The position numbers and the translations under genes were made by a program. A stretch of DNA of 64,000 bases, taken from positions 1 to 64,000 of the forward strand of contig WRHM01000001.1 of the NCBI GenBank assembly GCA_009783265.1, given 5' to 3'. Position 1 is the stretch's first letter. Every line of letters starts with the position of its first letter. This stretch comes from Oscillospiraceae bacterium (lineage in GTDB: Bacteria; Bacillota; Clostridia; Oscillospirales; WRJC01). Below, in pieces: positions 42,254 to 51,433 of this stretch. The notes under the pieces were generated by a model. That model worked only from the letters and a program-made list of their open reading frames with translations, did not search any database and was not told the DNA's origin.

Positions 42254-43693
42254 ATGTCATGCTGCGATAAAAATAATAAAAAAATCAATCTTGTGTTTTT
42301 TGGTATTGACTCGCTAAGGCGCGACCACATGTCTCTTTACGGCTACAAACGCCAGACTACCCCGAATATCACGAAATATTTACTTGACGGAGTAGTTTTT
42401 GAAAACTGCTTTTCCCCGTCTGTTCCGACTACTCCCGGTTATAGTTCTATGATGACCGGACTTGATATTTTCAGCACCGATGTTGTAGCTTTACGACATC
42501 AGGGGGATTTGGCTCCGGGAGTTAAAACACTCGCGGAGATTTTGGGCGAACGCGGATATAACACGACCTGCGTAGGATTTCAGGGCAACGTCGGCGGCAG
42601 AGGCTATCAGAAGTATTTGGATTTTGACGGCTGGATGGGAGAACGCAACGGCGACGGCAGGGCACACAAAGCCGAAAATCTCAACGATGTCGCTCTCCCT
42701 GAGCTTGACAGGCTTGCCAATATCTATAAAGAAGAAGATAAACCGTTTTTCTTGTTTCTGAGGCACATGGACCCCCACGCGCCTTATCTTCCCCCGTACC
42801 CGTTCTCAAAAATGTTCTATCAGGGCAACGAATTTGACCCGAATAATAAATCTTTAAATAAATGCTATGAATTCAAGCCGTTCAGAGATTTTCATATATC
42901 ATGGTTCCCCGCAGGCTGCACGGATTCTGAATATGTAATAGCGCAGTATGACGCGGAAGTCGCGTATATGGATTTATGCATACAAAGCATACTGGAAAAG
43001 CTTGCGGCTTTGAATATCGAAGAAGAAACCCTTGTTGTATTTACGTCCGACCACGGCGAAACTTTAAACGATCACGACTGTTTATATGATCATCACGGAA
43101 CTTACGACCCGACTCTTGTCGTCCCGTTTGCGTTTAAATTAAAAGGCTGCGAATGCGGGGGTCAGAGATTCACTGATTTCTGTCAGCTTAAGGATATTAC
43201 GCCGACTATCCTCGAAATACTCGGCATAGACCCGGGAATAAAATTTGACGGGCGCAATTTAGTCGAACTTGTAAAAGGCAACGCGATTAAACAGGAGCCT
43301 GAAATGTACATAACCGAAGCGACATGGATGAGAAAACACGGCTGGAGAACCCCCGAATGGAAATTAATTATCGCGCTTGAGCCTGATTTTCACTTCAAGC
43401 CCGAAATCGAATTATATAATTTAGTCAAAGACCCGGAAGAAAATAATAATATCGCCGAAAAAGAGCCTGAAGTCGTGAAATTTTTAACTCAGCGAATGAA
43501 TGATTTTATCGCCAAACGCGAAAAAGAAACGGGCAGGACAAATCCTATGATAACTAATGCGACAAAATGGAACGGGTTTGACAAAGCGTTTGAATCGAGC
43601 GAAGAAGCGTATAATTCTCTGCACATCGGCGACCCGGCGGAAGCGCAGAAATTGCAGGCGAAACTGGCTGAGATAGGCGTGGAGATTGAATAG
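42254..43693 (+). CDS. Sulfatase-fold (alkaline phosphatase superfamily) hydrolase
   Basis: 479 aa; FFGIDSLRRDHMSLYGYKRQTTPNI, TPGYSSMMTG, VVFTSDHGETLNDH. Confidence 0.88.
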   Translation: MSCCDKNNKKINLVFFGIDSLRRDHMSLYGYKRQTTPNITKYLLDGVVFENCFSPSVPTTPGYSSMMTGLDIFSTDVVALRHQGDLAPGVKTLAEILGERGYNTTCVGFQGNVGGRGYQKYLDFDGWMGERNGDGRAHKAENLNDVALPELDRLANIYKEEDKPFFLFLRHMDPHAPYLPPYPFSKMFYQGNEFDPNNKSLNKCYEFKPFRDFHISWFPAGCTDSEYVIAQYDAEVAYMDLCIQSILEKLAALNIEEETLVVFTSDHGETLNDHDCLYDHHGTYDPTLVVPFAFKLKGCECGGQRFTDFCQLKDITPTILEILGIDPGIKFDGRNLVELVKGNAIKQEPEMYITEATWMRKHGWRTPEWKLIIALEPDFHFKPEIELYNLVKDPEENNNIAEKEPEVVKFLTQRMNDFIAKREKETGRTNPMITNATKWNGFDKAFESSEEAYNSLHIGDPAEAQKLQAKLAEIGVEIE

Positions 43694-43710
43694 TAATTTG
43701 TGTTGATTTG

Positions 43711-43852
43711 ATATGTAGGAAATTTATATAATGTACGGATATGAATTGTAGGGGCTGGCGTCCCCGACAGCCCGCAAATATGATTTAACGCCGGTTTTTT
43801 CGGCGGGACGTCGAGGACGCCGTCCCCTACTAATAAGCATTTTCTACGTAAG
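43711..43852 (+). mobile_element. Putative cassette-like element E2 (no ORF; internal palindrome)
   Basis: Left end tgtaggaaatttatataatgtacggata, right end taataagcattttctacgtaa; internal inverted repeat. Confidence 0.5.
43748..43830. repeat. Inverted repeat with 28 bp arms
   Basis: gtaggggctggcgtccccgacagcccgc ... gcgggacgtcgaggacgccgtcccctac (23/28 complementary). Confidence 0.85.
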
Positions 43853-43901
43853 TCATATTTTTAAAATAAAAATAAAAAATTATAAAAAGGTGAAACAAAA
43901 A

Positions 43902-44927
43902 ATGTTAAGAGTGTGCGTAATAGGCATGGGCCCTATCGGGAATATACACTCGTGGGCGTATTCTAACTGCCCTGATGCAAAACTTGTCGGGGTTTGCGAT
44001 ATTCGCGAAGACAGGGCAAAATCGGGCGGCGAAAAATTTGGCGTGCCTTATTTTCTCGACGCTGAAGAAATGCTCGAAAAATTAAAGCCGGATTTATGCT
44101 CTGTCGCAACGGGAGGTTTTGAATATTCTTCTGACCATTATAAGCCGACAATGCAGGCGTTAAAATCCGGTTGCCATGTTCTCGGTGAAAAGCCCATATC
44201 TAACGATTTGCAATGCGCGGCAGAAATGGTCGAGACGGCTGAAAAACTTGGCTTGTGTTACGCGACTGACTTAAATCACAGATTCACCCCTGCGGCAAGG
44301 CAGGCAAAACAATGGCAAATCGACGGCAGGGTCGGCGATTTACTGTTCTGCAATATGGCCCTGTGGATCGGCAAGACAATGCCTCTTGATTCTATATATT
44401 ATCAGTTAAAGGCGTTAAACCCCCACAGCATTGATATAATGCGGTATTTTATGGGCGATGTTGACGAAGTGCAATGTTACGCGATGGTTGCTCCAAACAG
44501 AATTGACGAGGGGACGAAAATATATTCGACGACTTCGGTTAATATGAAGTTTGCAAACGGGGCAGTCGGGCATCTTACTTCGTCTTATGATATAGTCCGG
44601 GGACACCCGATGGAGCGTTGCGAAGTCGCGGGGATAAACGGCAGGATAGTATTCGAGGATATGTGGCGGCAGGCGACTTTATATCCGGCTGAAACTTATC
44701 TTAAAGAGCAGTACACAAATCCTGTGTTCGGCGGATTCAGGGATTTCGACGACACGTTCAGGGACAGGATACACAGTTTTGTCAGGGAGATAAACTCTAA
44801 AATCAAGCCTGAGAATATCGACGGGAAAGCGAGAGACGGGCTTGAAGCATCGAGAGTTATTCACGCCGCGATAGAGTCGATAAAATGCGGGGGCAATCCT
44901 GTGAAAGTAATGAGCGTGACGAAGTAG
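43902..44927 (+). CDS. Gfo/Idh/MocA family oxidoreductase
   Basis: MLRVCVIGMGPIGNIHSWAYSNCPDAKLVGVCDI...GCHVLGEKPIS; the ORF may start at 43890. Confidence 0.9.
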   Translation: MLRVCVIGMGPIGNIHSWAYSNCPDAKLVGVCDIREDRAKSGGEKFGVPYFLDAEEMLEKLKPDLCSVATGGFEYSSDHYKPTMQALKSGCHVLGEKPISNDLQCAAEMVETAEKLGLCYATDLNHRFTPAARQAKQWQIDGRVGDLLFCNMALWIGKTMPLDSIYYQLKALNPHSIDIMRYFMGDVDEVQCYAMVAPNRIDEGTKIYSTTSVNMKFANGAVGHLTSSYDIVRGHPMERCEVAGINGRIVFEDMWRQATLYPAETYLKEQYTNPVFGGFRDFDDTFRDRIHSFVREINSKIKPENIDGKARDGLEASRVIHAAIESIKCGGNPVKVMSVTK

Positions 44928-44946
44928 GATAGAGAAGGAGATTTTA

Positions 44947-46119
44947 ATGAAAGCGAAACTTTTAAGTTTAATGCTTGTGTTATTTATCATTTTTTCTGTT
45001 TTGCCCGTAAACGTAAACGCGGAGAATGATAATTTTATCGCAGTGAGCCCGGGAGCATATTATAGTATGGTATTAAAAAGCGACGGTTCTCTTTGGGCTT
45101 GGGGAAATCTTTGGGCGTGGATAGGATATAATGGCGATGGCACTACTGAAAGCAAATCGACCCCAGTAAAAATAATGGACGGTGTAACAGCCGTCAGCGC
45201 GGCAGTGTGTCATAACTTGGCAATAAAAAATGACGGTAGTCTTTGGGCTTGGGGAAGTAATTATCACGGACAAATTGGCGACGGTACAAAGATTGACATA
45301 TCAACCCCGATAAAAATAATGGACGACGTAAATACAATCAGCGCGGGAGGTTGTCATAGTTTGGCGATAAAAAATGACGGAAGCCTATGGGCTTGGGGAA
45401 ATAATTATCACGGACAAATTGGCGACGGCACTACTATTGACAGACCAACCCCGATAAAAATAATGGACGACGTAAAAGCAATCAGTGCAGGAATGAGCCA
45501 TAGTCTGGCGATAAAAAGTGATGGAAGTCTATGGGCTTGGGGATATCTCGCTGGATTAACTCCTGTAAAAATCATGGATAATGTTATACAGATTTCTGCG
45601 GGAGGAAATTATACAACAGTGATAAAAAATGACGGCAGCCTTTGGGCGTTTGGCGATAATGAATACGGACAACTCGGCGACGGTACTACAAGCGCAAAAA
45701 CAAAATCCGTAAAAATAATGGACGACGTTATACAAGTTTCCGCGGGAGAGCGTTACACAACAGCGATAAAAAGTGACGGCAGTCTTTGGACTTGGGGAAA
45801 GAATGACCACGGACAACTCGGCGACGGCACCACAGACGCCAAGTTAAACCCCGTAAAAATAATGGATAGCGTTATACAAGTTTCTGCGGGGTCAAATCAC
45901 GCAATGGCATTAAAAGAAAACAGCATTTGGATTTGGGGAATAAATGATGTCGGACAAATAGGCGATTTTACTACGTCTTATAAGGCAGTAACGCCTTTGG
46001 AAATTATACTGCCGGTATATTCCCCTAAAAACGGCGATAATATGGCGGTTATGGTTTTGTTTGCTGTTATTATGCTTGTGGCGACATGGTGGTTTCTGAA
46101 TAGGAGAAGATTTATATGA
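44947..46119 (+). CDS. Secreted RCC1-repeat surface protein with C-terminal sorting-like signal
   Basis: 390 aa; signal peptide; repeated SLWAWG(x)NYHGQIGDGTTIDxPTPIKIMDDVxxISAG; C-terminus SPKNGDN-TM-RRRFI. Confidence 0.87.
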   Translation: MKAKLLSLMLVLFIIFSVLPVNVNAENDNFIAVSPGAYYSMVLKSDGSLWAWGNLWAWIGYNGDGTTESKSTPVKIMDGVTAVSAAVCHNLAIKNDGSLWAWGSNYHGQIGDGTKIDISTPIKIMDDVNTISAGGCHSLAIKNDGSLWAWGNNYHGQIGDGTTIDRPTPIKIMDDVKAISAGMSHSLAIKSDGSLWAWGYLAGLTPVKIMDNVIQISAGGNYTTVIKNDGSLWAFGDNEYGQLGDGTTSAKTKSVKIMDDVIQVSAGERYTTAIKSDGSLWTWGKNDHGQLGDGTTDAKLNPVKIMDSVIQVSAGSNHAMALKENSIWIWGINDVGQIGDFTTSYKAVTPLEIILPVYSPKNGDNMAVMVLFAVIMLVATWWFLNRRRFI

Positions 46120-48086
46120 AAAAGAAATTTTCAGGCGTAATCGTCGTAATATTTATAGTTGCTATTATGTTATATATAACCGTGAGCGCGGCAAATGAAG
46201 AAGAAGTTTACCTGCATAATTTAAAAATATACGAGTCTCAGCCGACAGATCCGGCTGCGCTTGAATTTTATAAATTGCCGTCGAGAAATGACGATATAAA
46301 AAGCGACGCCGGTGAAATCGCTGATTTGGCCAAATTAATTACTGCAAATATACCGGACGATTACGAAAAAATAAAAGCCATACATGATTGGGTCGCAAAT
46401 AATATTTATTTTGATTACGACGCGTCAGTCAGCAAAGATTATGAAGATACTTCAGCATTGAGCGTTTTGGAATTAAAACGCAATGTGTGCGAAGGGTACG
46501 CAAAATTGACTGTGGCGTTGCTTCGGTCGGCGGGGATTCCGGCAAAATATATTGACGGGTTTGCCTTAGGCGTACACGGAATCGAACAAACCGATGTATT
46601 TTACGATTTAAACAATGATGAGATAAACCACGCATGGTGCGAAGCGTTTGCTGATAACAGATGGATTATCATGGATCCTACATGGGACAGTTTGAACAAA
46701 TACATAAACGGAGAATTTAAAAAATCTCCCTGCGCGGATAAATATTTTGACATATCGTTAAAAGATATTTCCGGTAATCATAAATATAAAGATTATTTAT
46801 TTGATTTTCGTTTATTTGATTTATCGGGTTATACAAGTATAACGGTACCTGAGAGCATTACTGTTATCGGGGATTTGGCGTTTAATAACTGTGTGGATTT
46901 GGAAAATATAATAATGCATAACGGAATTACAAGAATTGGAGTCCTCGCGTTTCAGAACTGCATAAATTTAACGGATATAACGATACCCGGCAGCGTTGAA
47001 ACTATCGAAAGCAGAACATTCAAAAATTGTACGGGCCTCACAAATATAATCATACCTGACAGTGTTACAAACATTGGAAAGCAGGCATTTGAAAGTTGCG
47101 TAAGCCTGACAAGCGTTAAAATACCTGACGGCGTTACAGTTATTGAAAGCGGGTTATTCAGTAATTGCGCAAATTTGAAATATGCGCCGATACATGGCGG
47201 CATTACAAATATAGAAAGCTCGGCATTTCAGGATTGCGTAAGCCTGACAAGTGTTAAAATACCGGAAAGTGTTACAAGCATTGAAAACAACGTATTTAAT
47301 AACTGTACAAATCTGAAAAATATAATTTTACATAACGGCATAACAAGAATCGGTAACCGTGCGTTTAATAACTGTATAAGCCTGACTGAAATGATTATAC
47401 CTGACAATGTTCAAAGTATTGGCCCGAGGGCGTTTCAAAACTGTATAAATTTAATCAGTGTAACAATGCCTGACGGTATTATTATGATTCGGGAGGGTAC
47501 ATTTCAAAATTGCGCAAATCTAACAAATATAACAATACCCCAAAACGTCAGGACGATTGCAGATTATGCATTTCAGGACTGCGCGAGCCTGACAAGTATA
47601 ATAATCCCTGACTGCGCTTCATATATTGGAAGATGGGCGTTTAGTAATTGTATAAATTTAACAAATATAGAGATACCTGAATGCGTTACTTCTTTGGGAT
47701 ATAGTTTTGTTAATTATTATTATCTTATGCTGGACATTGACGTTGAGGTTTCACAGATGAGATTTTATGATTATACGATATTTGAGGGGTGCGATAACGA
47801 TAAGCTGACCATATATGGCGAAGCAGGGTCAATTGCGGAAGAATACGCGGAGCAAAACGGAATTAAATTTATAGCGGGTAAAGTTCCTGTATCCGAACCT
47901 ATTATAATTTCGGAAACCCCGGCTTTTGCGAAAATTTCCGTCCCTGTAACAGGCGACGCCGAAAAAGCCTCACCCGGAATTATCGCATTTATTATAGTCA
48001 GCATATTATTGCTGTTGACGATTGGCGCAGCCACGGTTTTTATAATGCTTAAATTAATCAGAAAATATAATTTCACAAAAAATTAA
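46116..48086 (+). CDS. Transglutaminase-like domain + BspA-type LRR surface protein
   Basis: 656 aa; CEGYAKLTVALLRSAGIPAKYI..NHAWCEAFADNRWIIMDPTWDS; many ITxIGxxAFxNCxNLTxIxIPxxV repeats; C-terminal VPVTGD...TM. Confidence 0.88.
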   Translation: MKKKFSGVIVVIFIVAIMLYITVSAANEEEVYLHNLKIYESQPTDPAALEFYKLPSRNDDIKSDAGEIADLAKLITANIPDDYEKIKAIHDWVANNIYFDYDASVSKDYEDTSALSVLELKRNVCEGYAKLTVALLRSAGIPAKYIDGFALGVHGIEQTDVFYDLNNDEINHAWCEAFADNRWIIMDPTWDSLNKYINGEFKKSPCADKYFDISLKDISGNHKYKDYLFDFRLFDLSGYTSITVPESITVIGDLAFNNCVDLENIIMHNGITRIGVLAFQNCINLTDITIPGSVETIESRTFKNCTGLTNIIIPDSVTNIGKQAFESCVSLTSVKIPDGVTVIESGLFSNCANLKYAPIHGGITNIESSAFQDCVSLTSVKIPESVTSIENNVFNNCTNLKNIILHNGITRIGNRAFNNCISLTEMIIPDNVQSIGPRAFQNCINLISVTMPDGIIMIREGTFQNCANLTNITIPQNVRTIADYAFQDCASLTSIIIPDCASYIGRWAFSNCINLTNIEIPECVTSLGYSFVNYYYLMLDIDVEVSQMRFYDYTIFEGCDNDKLTIYGEAGSIAEEYAEQNGIKFIAGKVPVSEPIIISETPAFAKISVPVTGDAEKASPGIIAFIIVSILLLLTIGAATVFIMLKLIRKYNFTKN

Positions 48087-48097
48087 AAAAAAGTTCA

Positions 48098-48128
48098 TTG
48101 ACTTTGGAGTTACCCGATAGATTATAAT
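48098..48128 (+). promoter_or_regulatory. MerR-type promoter with 19 bp spacer
   Basis: TTGACT-ttggagttacccgatagat-TATAAT. Confidence 0.65.
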
Positions 48129-48169
48129 TTAATAATAAATAAAAAAACAACAAAGGAGGGACGGTTGAT

Positions 48170-48502
48170 ATTTATTCAATAGGCGAAATTTCAAAAATGT
48201 TAAAAATCAGCCTTGACACGCTTCGTTATTATAACGAAATTCAGTTATTTAATCCGGATTATATCAATCCGTCCAACAATTACAGGTTTTATTCGGAAGA
48301 ACAGGTAAATGATCTTTTGTATATAATAGATTTGAAAGAATGCGGGTTTAATCTCGACGAAATCAAAACGATTATAAATTTAAGCGACAAAACGGAAATG
48401 AAAAAAATATTTGAAAAAAAGAAAACCGATTTGTTAGACCAAAGAAAAAAAATCAATTTATCGATTGATAAAATCGAAACCAGTATAAAAAATATAATTT
48501 AA
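48170..48502 (+). CDS. MerR family transcriptional regulator; non-canonical or uncertain start
   Basis: In-frame upstream codons give VDIYSIGEISKMLKISLDTLRYYNEI; the first in-frame ATG (48197) would truncate the HTH. RBS aaaggaggg at 48152-48160. Confidence 0.75.
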   Translation: MYSIGEISKMLKISLDTLRYYNEIQLFNPDYINPSNNYRFYSEEQVNDLLYIIDLKECGFNLDEIKTIINLSDKTEMKKIFEKKKTDLLDQRKKINLSIDKIETSIKNII

Positions 48503-48523
48503 AACGAAAGGTGTAAATTAATT

Positions 48524-49606
48524 ATGGGCAAAAAACTAAACGTAGGCGTAGTAGGGATGGGCGGCATAGGAAACACCCACGCCACATGCTATAAAAACGA
48601 CGAACTGGCTAATCTTGTCGCGGTATGCGATATTATCAAAGAAAAAGCCGACGAAGCGGCTGAAAAATTTGGCGTCCCAGCGTTCTATTCTCTTAAAGAA
48701 ATGCTTGCGGCTCACCCTGAAATCGACAGCGTGTCTGTTACTACTTCAGGTTACGACAACGGCTCAATGCACTTTTTACCCGCAATGGAAGCAATCGACG
48801 CAGGCAAAAACGTTCTCGTTGAAAAGCCAATATGCCACGAAGTCACAGACGCGAGGGAACTTGTAGCTTACGCGGCAAAAAAAGACGTGTATCTCGGCTG
48901 CAATTTAAATCACTATTTCTCAGAACCCGCAGATAAACTGAGAGAATATATCAAAAACGGCGGAATCGGCGAACAGGTTTATTCTATACATAAAGTCGGG
49001 TTTAACGGCAGTTCGGCAGGCTACGGCGGAAGCGGCGGGGCAAGATGGAACCGTCCGTATTCGCACACTAAAGCGTTTTTAACGCATCCGTTTTCTGTTA
49101 TGCGCGCATTTCAAGGAGACGTCACGCATGTTCAGGCATTTATGGATAAACCCGGCGTGAGAAAATCACACGAAGATTTAATGCTCTCGATTCAGAGCGT
49201 GCATGTAAAATTCCAGAACGGCAGCATAGGATATTTGTTATCGCAGAGAGGCGACGCGCATTTTGGCTTGGGCGGCTGGTGGAGTTACGAGCTTGCCGGG
49301 ACAAACGGCACAGCCTGCATAGAAAACTGCGTGGAAAAATTAACTTACTGGAAAACAGGCGAAGAGCCTTTGATTTTAAACACAGGCGTTGACGATTTCA
49401 GCGCGACTTTCCCGATAAGAATACACGCGTATCTTGAAGACGTGACAAACGAAGTCCCGAAAGAATATCTTAGAGCTTCGGGAAGAGACGCTCTTGCAAC
49501 GATAGAATATATTTTCGCCGCTATCGAGTCATACGAAAACGGCGGCGCGTTAGTGCGGCCTCACGCGCTTCCTGCGGTTCACGGCGATGTGAAATACGTG
49601 AAATAG
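48524..49606 (+). CDS. Gfo/Idh/MocA family oxidoreductase
   Basis: 360 aa; VGVVGMGGIGNTHATCYKND...GKNVLVEKPICH. Confidence 0.92.
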   Translation: MGKKLNVGVVGMGGIGNTHATCYKNDELANLVAVCDIIKEKADEAAEKFGVPAFYSLKEMLAAHPEIDSVSVTTSGYDNGSMHFLPAMEAIDAGKNVLVEKPICHEVTDARELVAYAAKKDVYLGCNLNHYFSEPADKLREYIKNGGIGEQVYSIHKVGFNGSSAGYGGSGGARWNRPYSHTKAFLTHPFSVMRAFQGDVTHVQAFMDKPGVRKSHEDLMLSIQSVHVKFQNGSIGYLLSQRGDAHFGLGGWWSYELAGTNGTACIENCVEKLTYWKTGEEPLILNTGVDDFSATFPIRIHAYLEDVTNEVPKEYLRASGRDALATIEYIFAAIESYENGGALVRPHALPAVHGDVKYVK

Positions 49607-49635
49607 TATAATTAAACAACATCAAAAACAATAAA

Positions 49636-49680
49636 CGCCACCCCGTCAACGCTCATTGCAAACGGCGGGGTGGTGTTGTT
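49636..49680. terminator. Terminator-like hairpin between convergent genes
   Basis: gCCACCCCG...CGGGGTGGtgttgtttt. Confidence 0.65.
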
Positions 49681-49696
49681 TTCATGCCCGACTATT

Positions 49697-51427
49697 TTAT
49701 TTTCCCATAAGCGTCATGCGTTCGGACTGATTTTCAAGCAGATTCAAAACGCTCCACTCTCTGATATGCGTTATTCCCATAACTGTGCATTTACGTATAA
49801 AACAATCTATTTCGTTACTGTCTGCGCCTGTATGCCTTTTGTTAAATAATCGCGTATATTCTATTCCAAGCGCGAATATTTCCACATGATTTTTTGTTAT
49901 ATCGCTCTCGTATAATACTGCTTCTTTAGCTTTTTTCACAAGTTTTTCGGCTTTATTTAATATATCTTCCGAATATACGGGATTATCCGGAAAAGCGAAT
50001 GTCCCGACGCAAATATCTTTATTTATGACTTCTGCCGCAAATAAATCTATATACGAACGCACGGTTTTATTCGCTTTGCCGTAATAATAAAATAAAAATT
50101 CGTCTATCAATTTATCTAAATCAAGCGATGGTTCCCACATGAGTTTTGACAGCACATAAGATCTGAGTGCGCCGAAATCGCTGTTTATAGTATCTCCGCA
50201 TCCCTGCTCAAACAAGCCTGTGACATTATGCTCGACAAAAAAATTTATGTTGTCTTTTAATATATAAATATTCGGGTGCGGCAATAAATAATGGCAGAAA
50301 TCCGTGACATAATCCCAGACATAGAGGCGTTTTGATATTTTTGACCATTCGTCAAAATCGTCGGTTATGGTATGCTTTCTGCCGAAATCCTCAAGCGCGC
50401 CTGTTTTGTCGCAATATTTTAGCGAATGCGAAAAACAGCACTCGATTGTGCATAATCTCACAGCTACGTTTTCCCTCGGCTTTGTTATTTTTGGGCATGC
50501 CCTCGTATATTGATAAGCGAGGGTATCTATGATAACATCGGGATAATCGTTTTTTATTGAATCTGCGACGGCGTTGACAAAACGTATAAGAGTCCCGGCA
50601 TGGCTGCCTTCTTCCTCGTCGATTTTATTGCAGTTTTCGCATTCGCACGGATTATACCAGTCGTTCTGTGAAACAGAAATAATATTTGTCTCAGGCTTTT
50701 TATCAAGTATATCCCTGACATATTTTTTTGCTATTTCCAATACTTCGGGGTTAGTCAGGCATAGCTGAGTATGCTCTGATATTCTCCCGCCTTTTTTTGA
50801 CACAAATGAAAAATATTCCGGATGCTCAGAAAAATATTTTTCAGGAGGGACTATACTGTTAAAAGTATGAACAAATCCCGCGTAAATAAATTTGCCGCCG
50901 TGTCTGTCAGATAAAGACCCGTGAAATCCGTTGCATTTTCTTCTCGCGGAAAAATCGGGATTCCCGATAATCTCACGGTAATATATATCCCTGTATTCAA
51001 AAGGCGGTATCTGAGTATTATTTATCTCACCGGGGATTTCGATTTTATCTGTTACCGGGATATATGTATAATCATAAGATATAAATTTAACGCCAATATA
51101 TTCTTCCAAAAAAGAATATACCCCGTATAAAATCCCCCTGCCTGTTTTGCCGCTTATAAATATATCGCCGTTTTGTGTTTTTATAATAAACCCGTCATTT
51201 TTTAAACTGTCTCTTGGGATAAAATTATCCGGTTCTCTTTCCGTCGTTCCCAGAACTATTTCGCAGCCTGTTTTTTCGCTGTCGTCAAAGCCTACAGTAA
51301 ACGCGGTTTTAGTTGTTTTATATAAAAACACAGAGAGTTCTTCCGCCGCGTAGCAAGTGGCCGCTTCATAATTTTTCGGGATAATTATCCTGTAATCCGT
51401 ATGACCGTTTTCGCATAATTTAATCAT
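49697..51427 (-). CDS. DUF4838-like glycoside hydrolase-type protein
   Basis: 576 aa; YAAEELSVFLYKTT...GRGILYGVYSFLEEYIGVKFIS...SVSQNDWYNPCECENCNKIDEEEGSHAG. Confidence 0.8.
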   Translation of the reverse strand: MIKLCENGHTDYRIIIPKNYEAATCYAAEELSVFLYKTTKTAFTVGFDDSEKTGCEIVLGTTEREPDNFIPRDSLKNDGFIIKTQNGDIFISGKTGRGILYGVYSFLEEYIGVKFISYDYTYIPVTDKIEIPGEINNTQIPPFEYRDIYYREIIGNPDFSARRKCNGFHGSLSDRHGGKFIYAGFVHTFNSIVPPEKYFSEHPEYFSFVSKKGGRISEHTQLCLTNPEVLEIAKKYVRDILDKKPETNIISVSQNDWYNPCECENCNKIDEEEGSHAGTLIRFVNAVADSIKNDYPDVIIDTLAYQYTRACPKITKPRENVAVRLCTIECCFSHSLKYCDKTGALEDFGRKHTITDDFDEWSKISKRLYVWDYVTDFCHYLLPHPNIYILKDNINFFVEHNVTGLFEQGCGDTINSDFGALRSYVLSKLMWEPSLDLDKLIDEFLFYYYGKANKTVRSYIDLFAAEVINKDICVGTFAFPDNPVYSEDILNKAEKLVKKAKEAVLYESDITKNHVEIFALGIEYTRLFNKRHTGADSNEIDCFIRKCTVMGITHIREWSVLNLLENQSERMTLMGK

Positions 51428-51433
51428 ATAATA

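Noticed and set aside
43711-43852. E2 as an integron attC site
   Set aside because: No GTTRRRY/RYYYAAC core sites recognised and no integron integrase in the window; only the cassette-like layout is similar.
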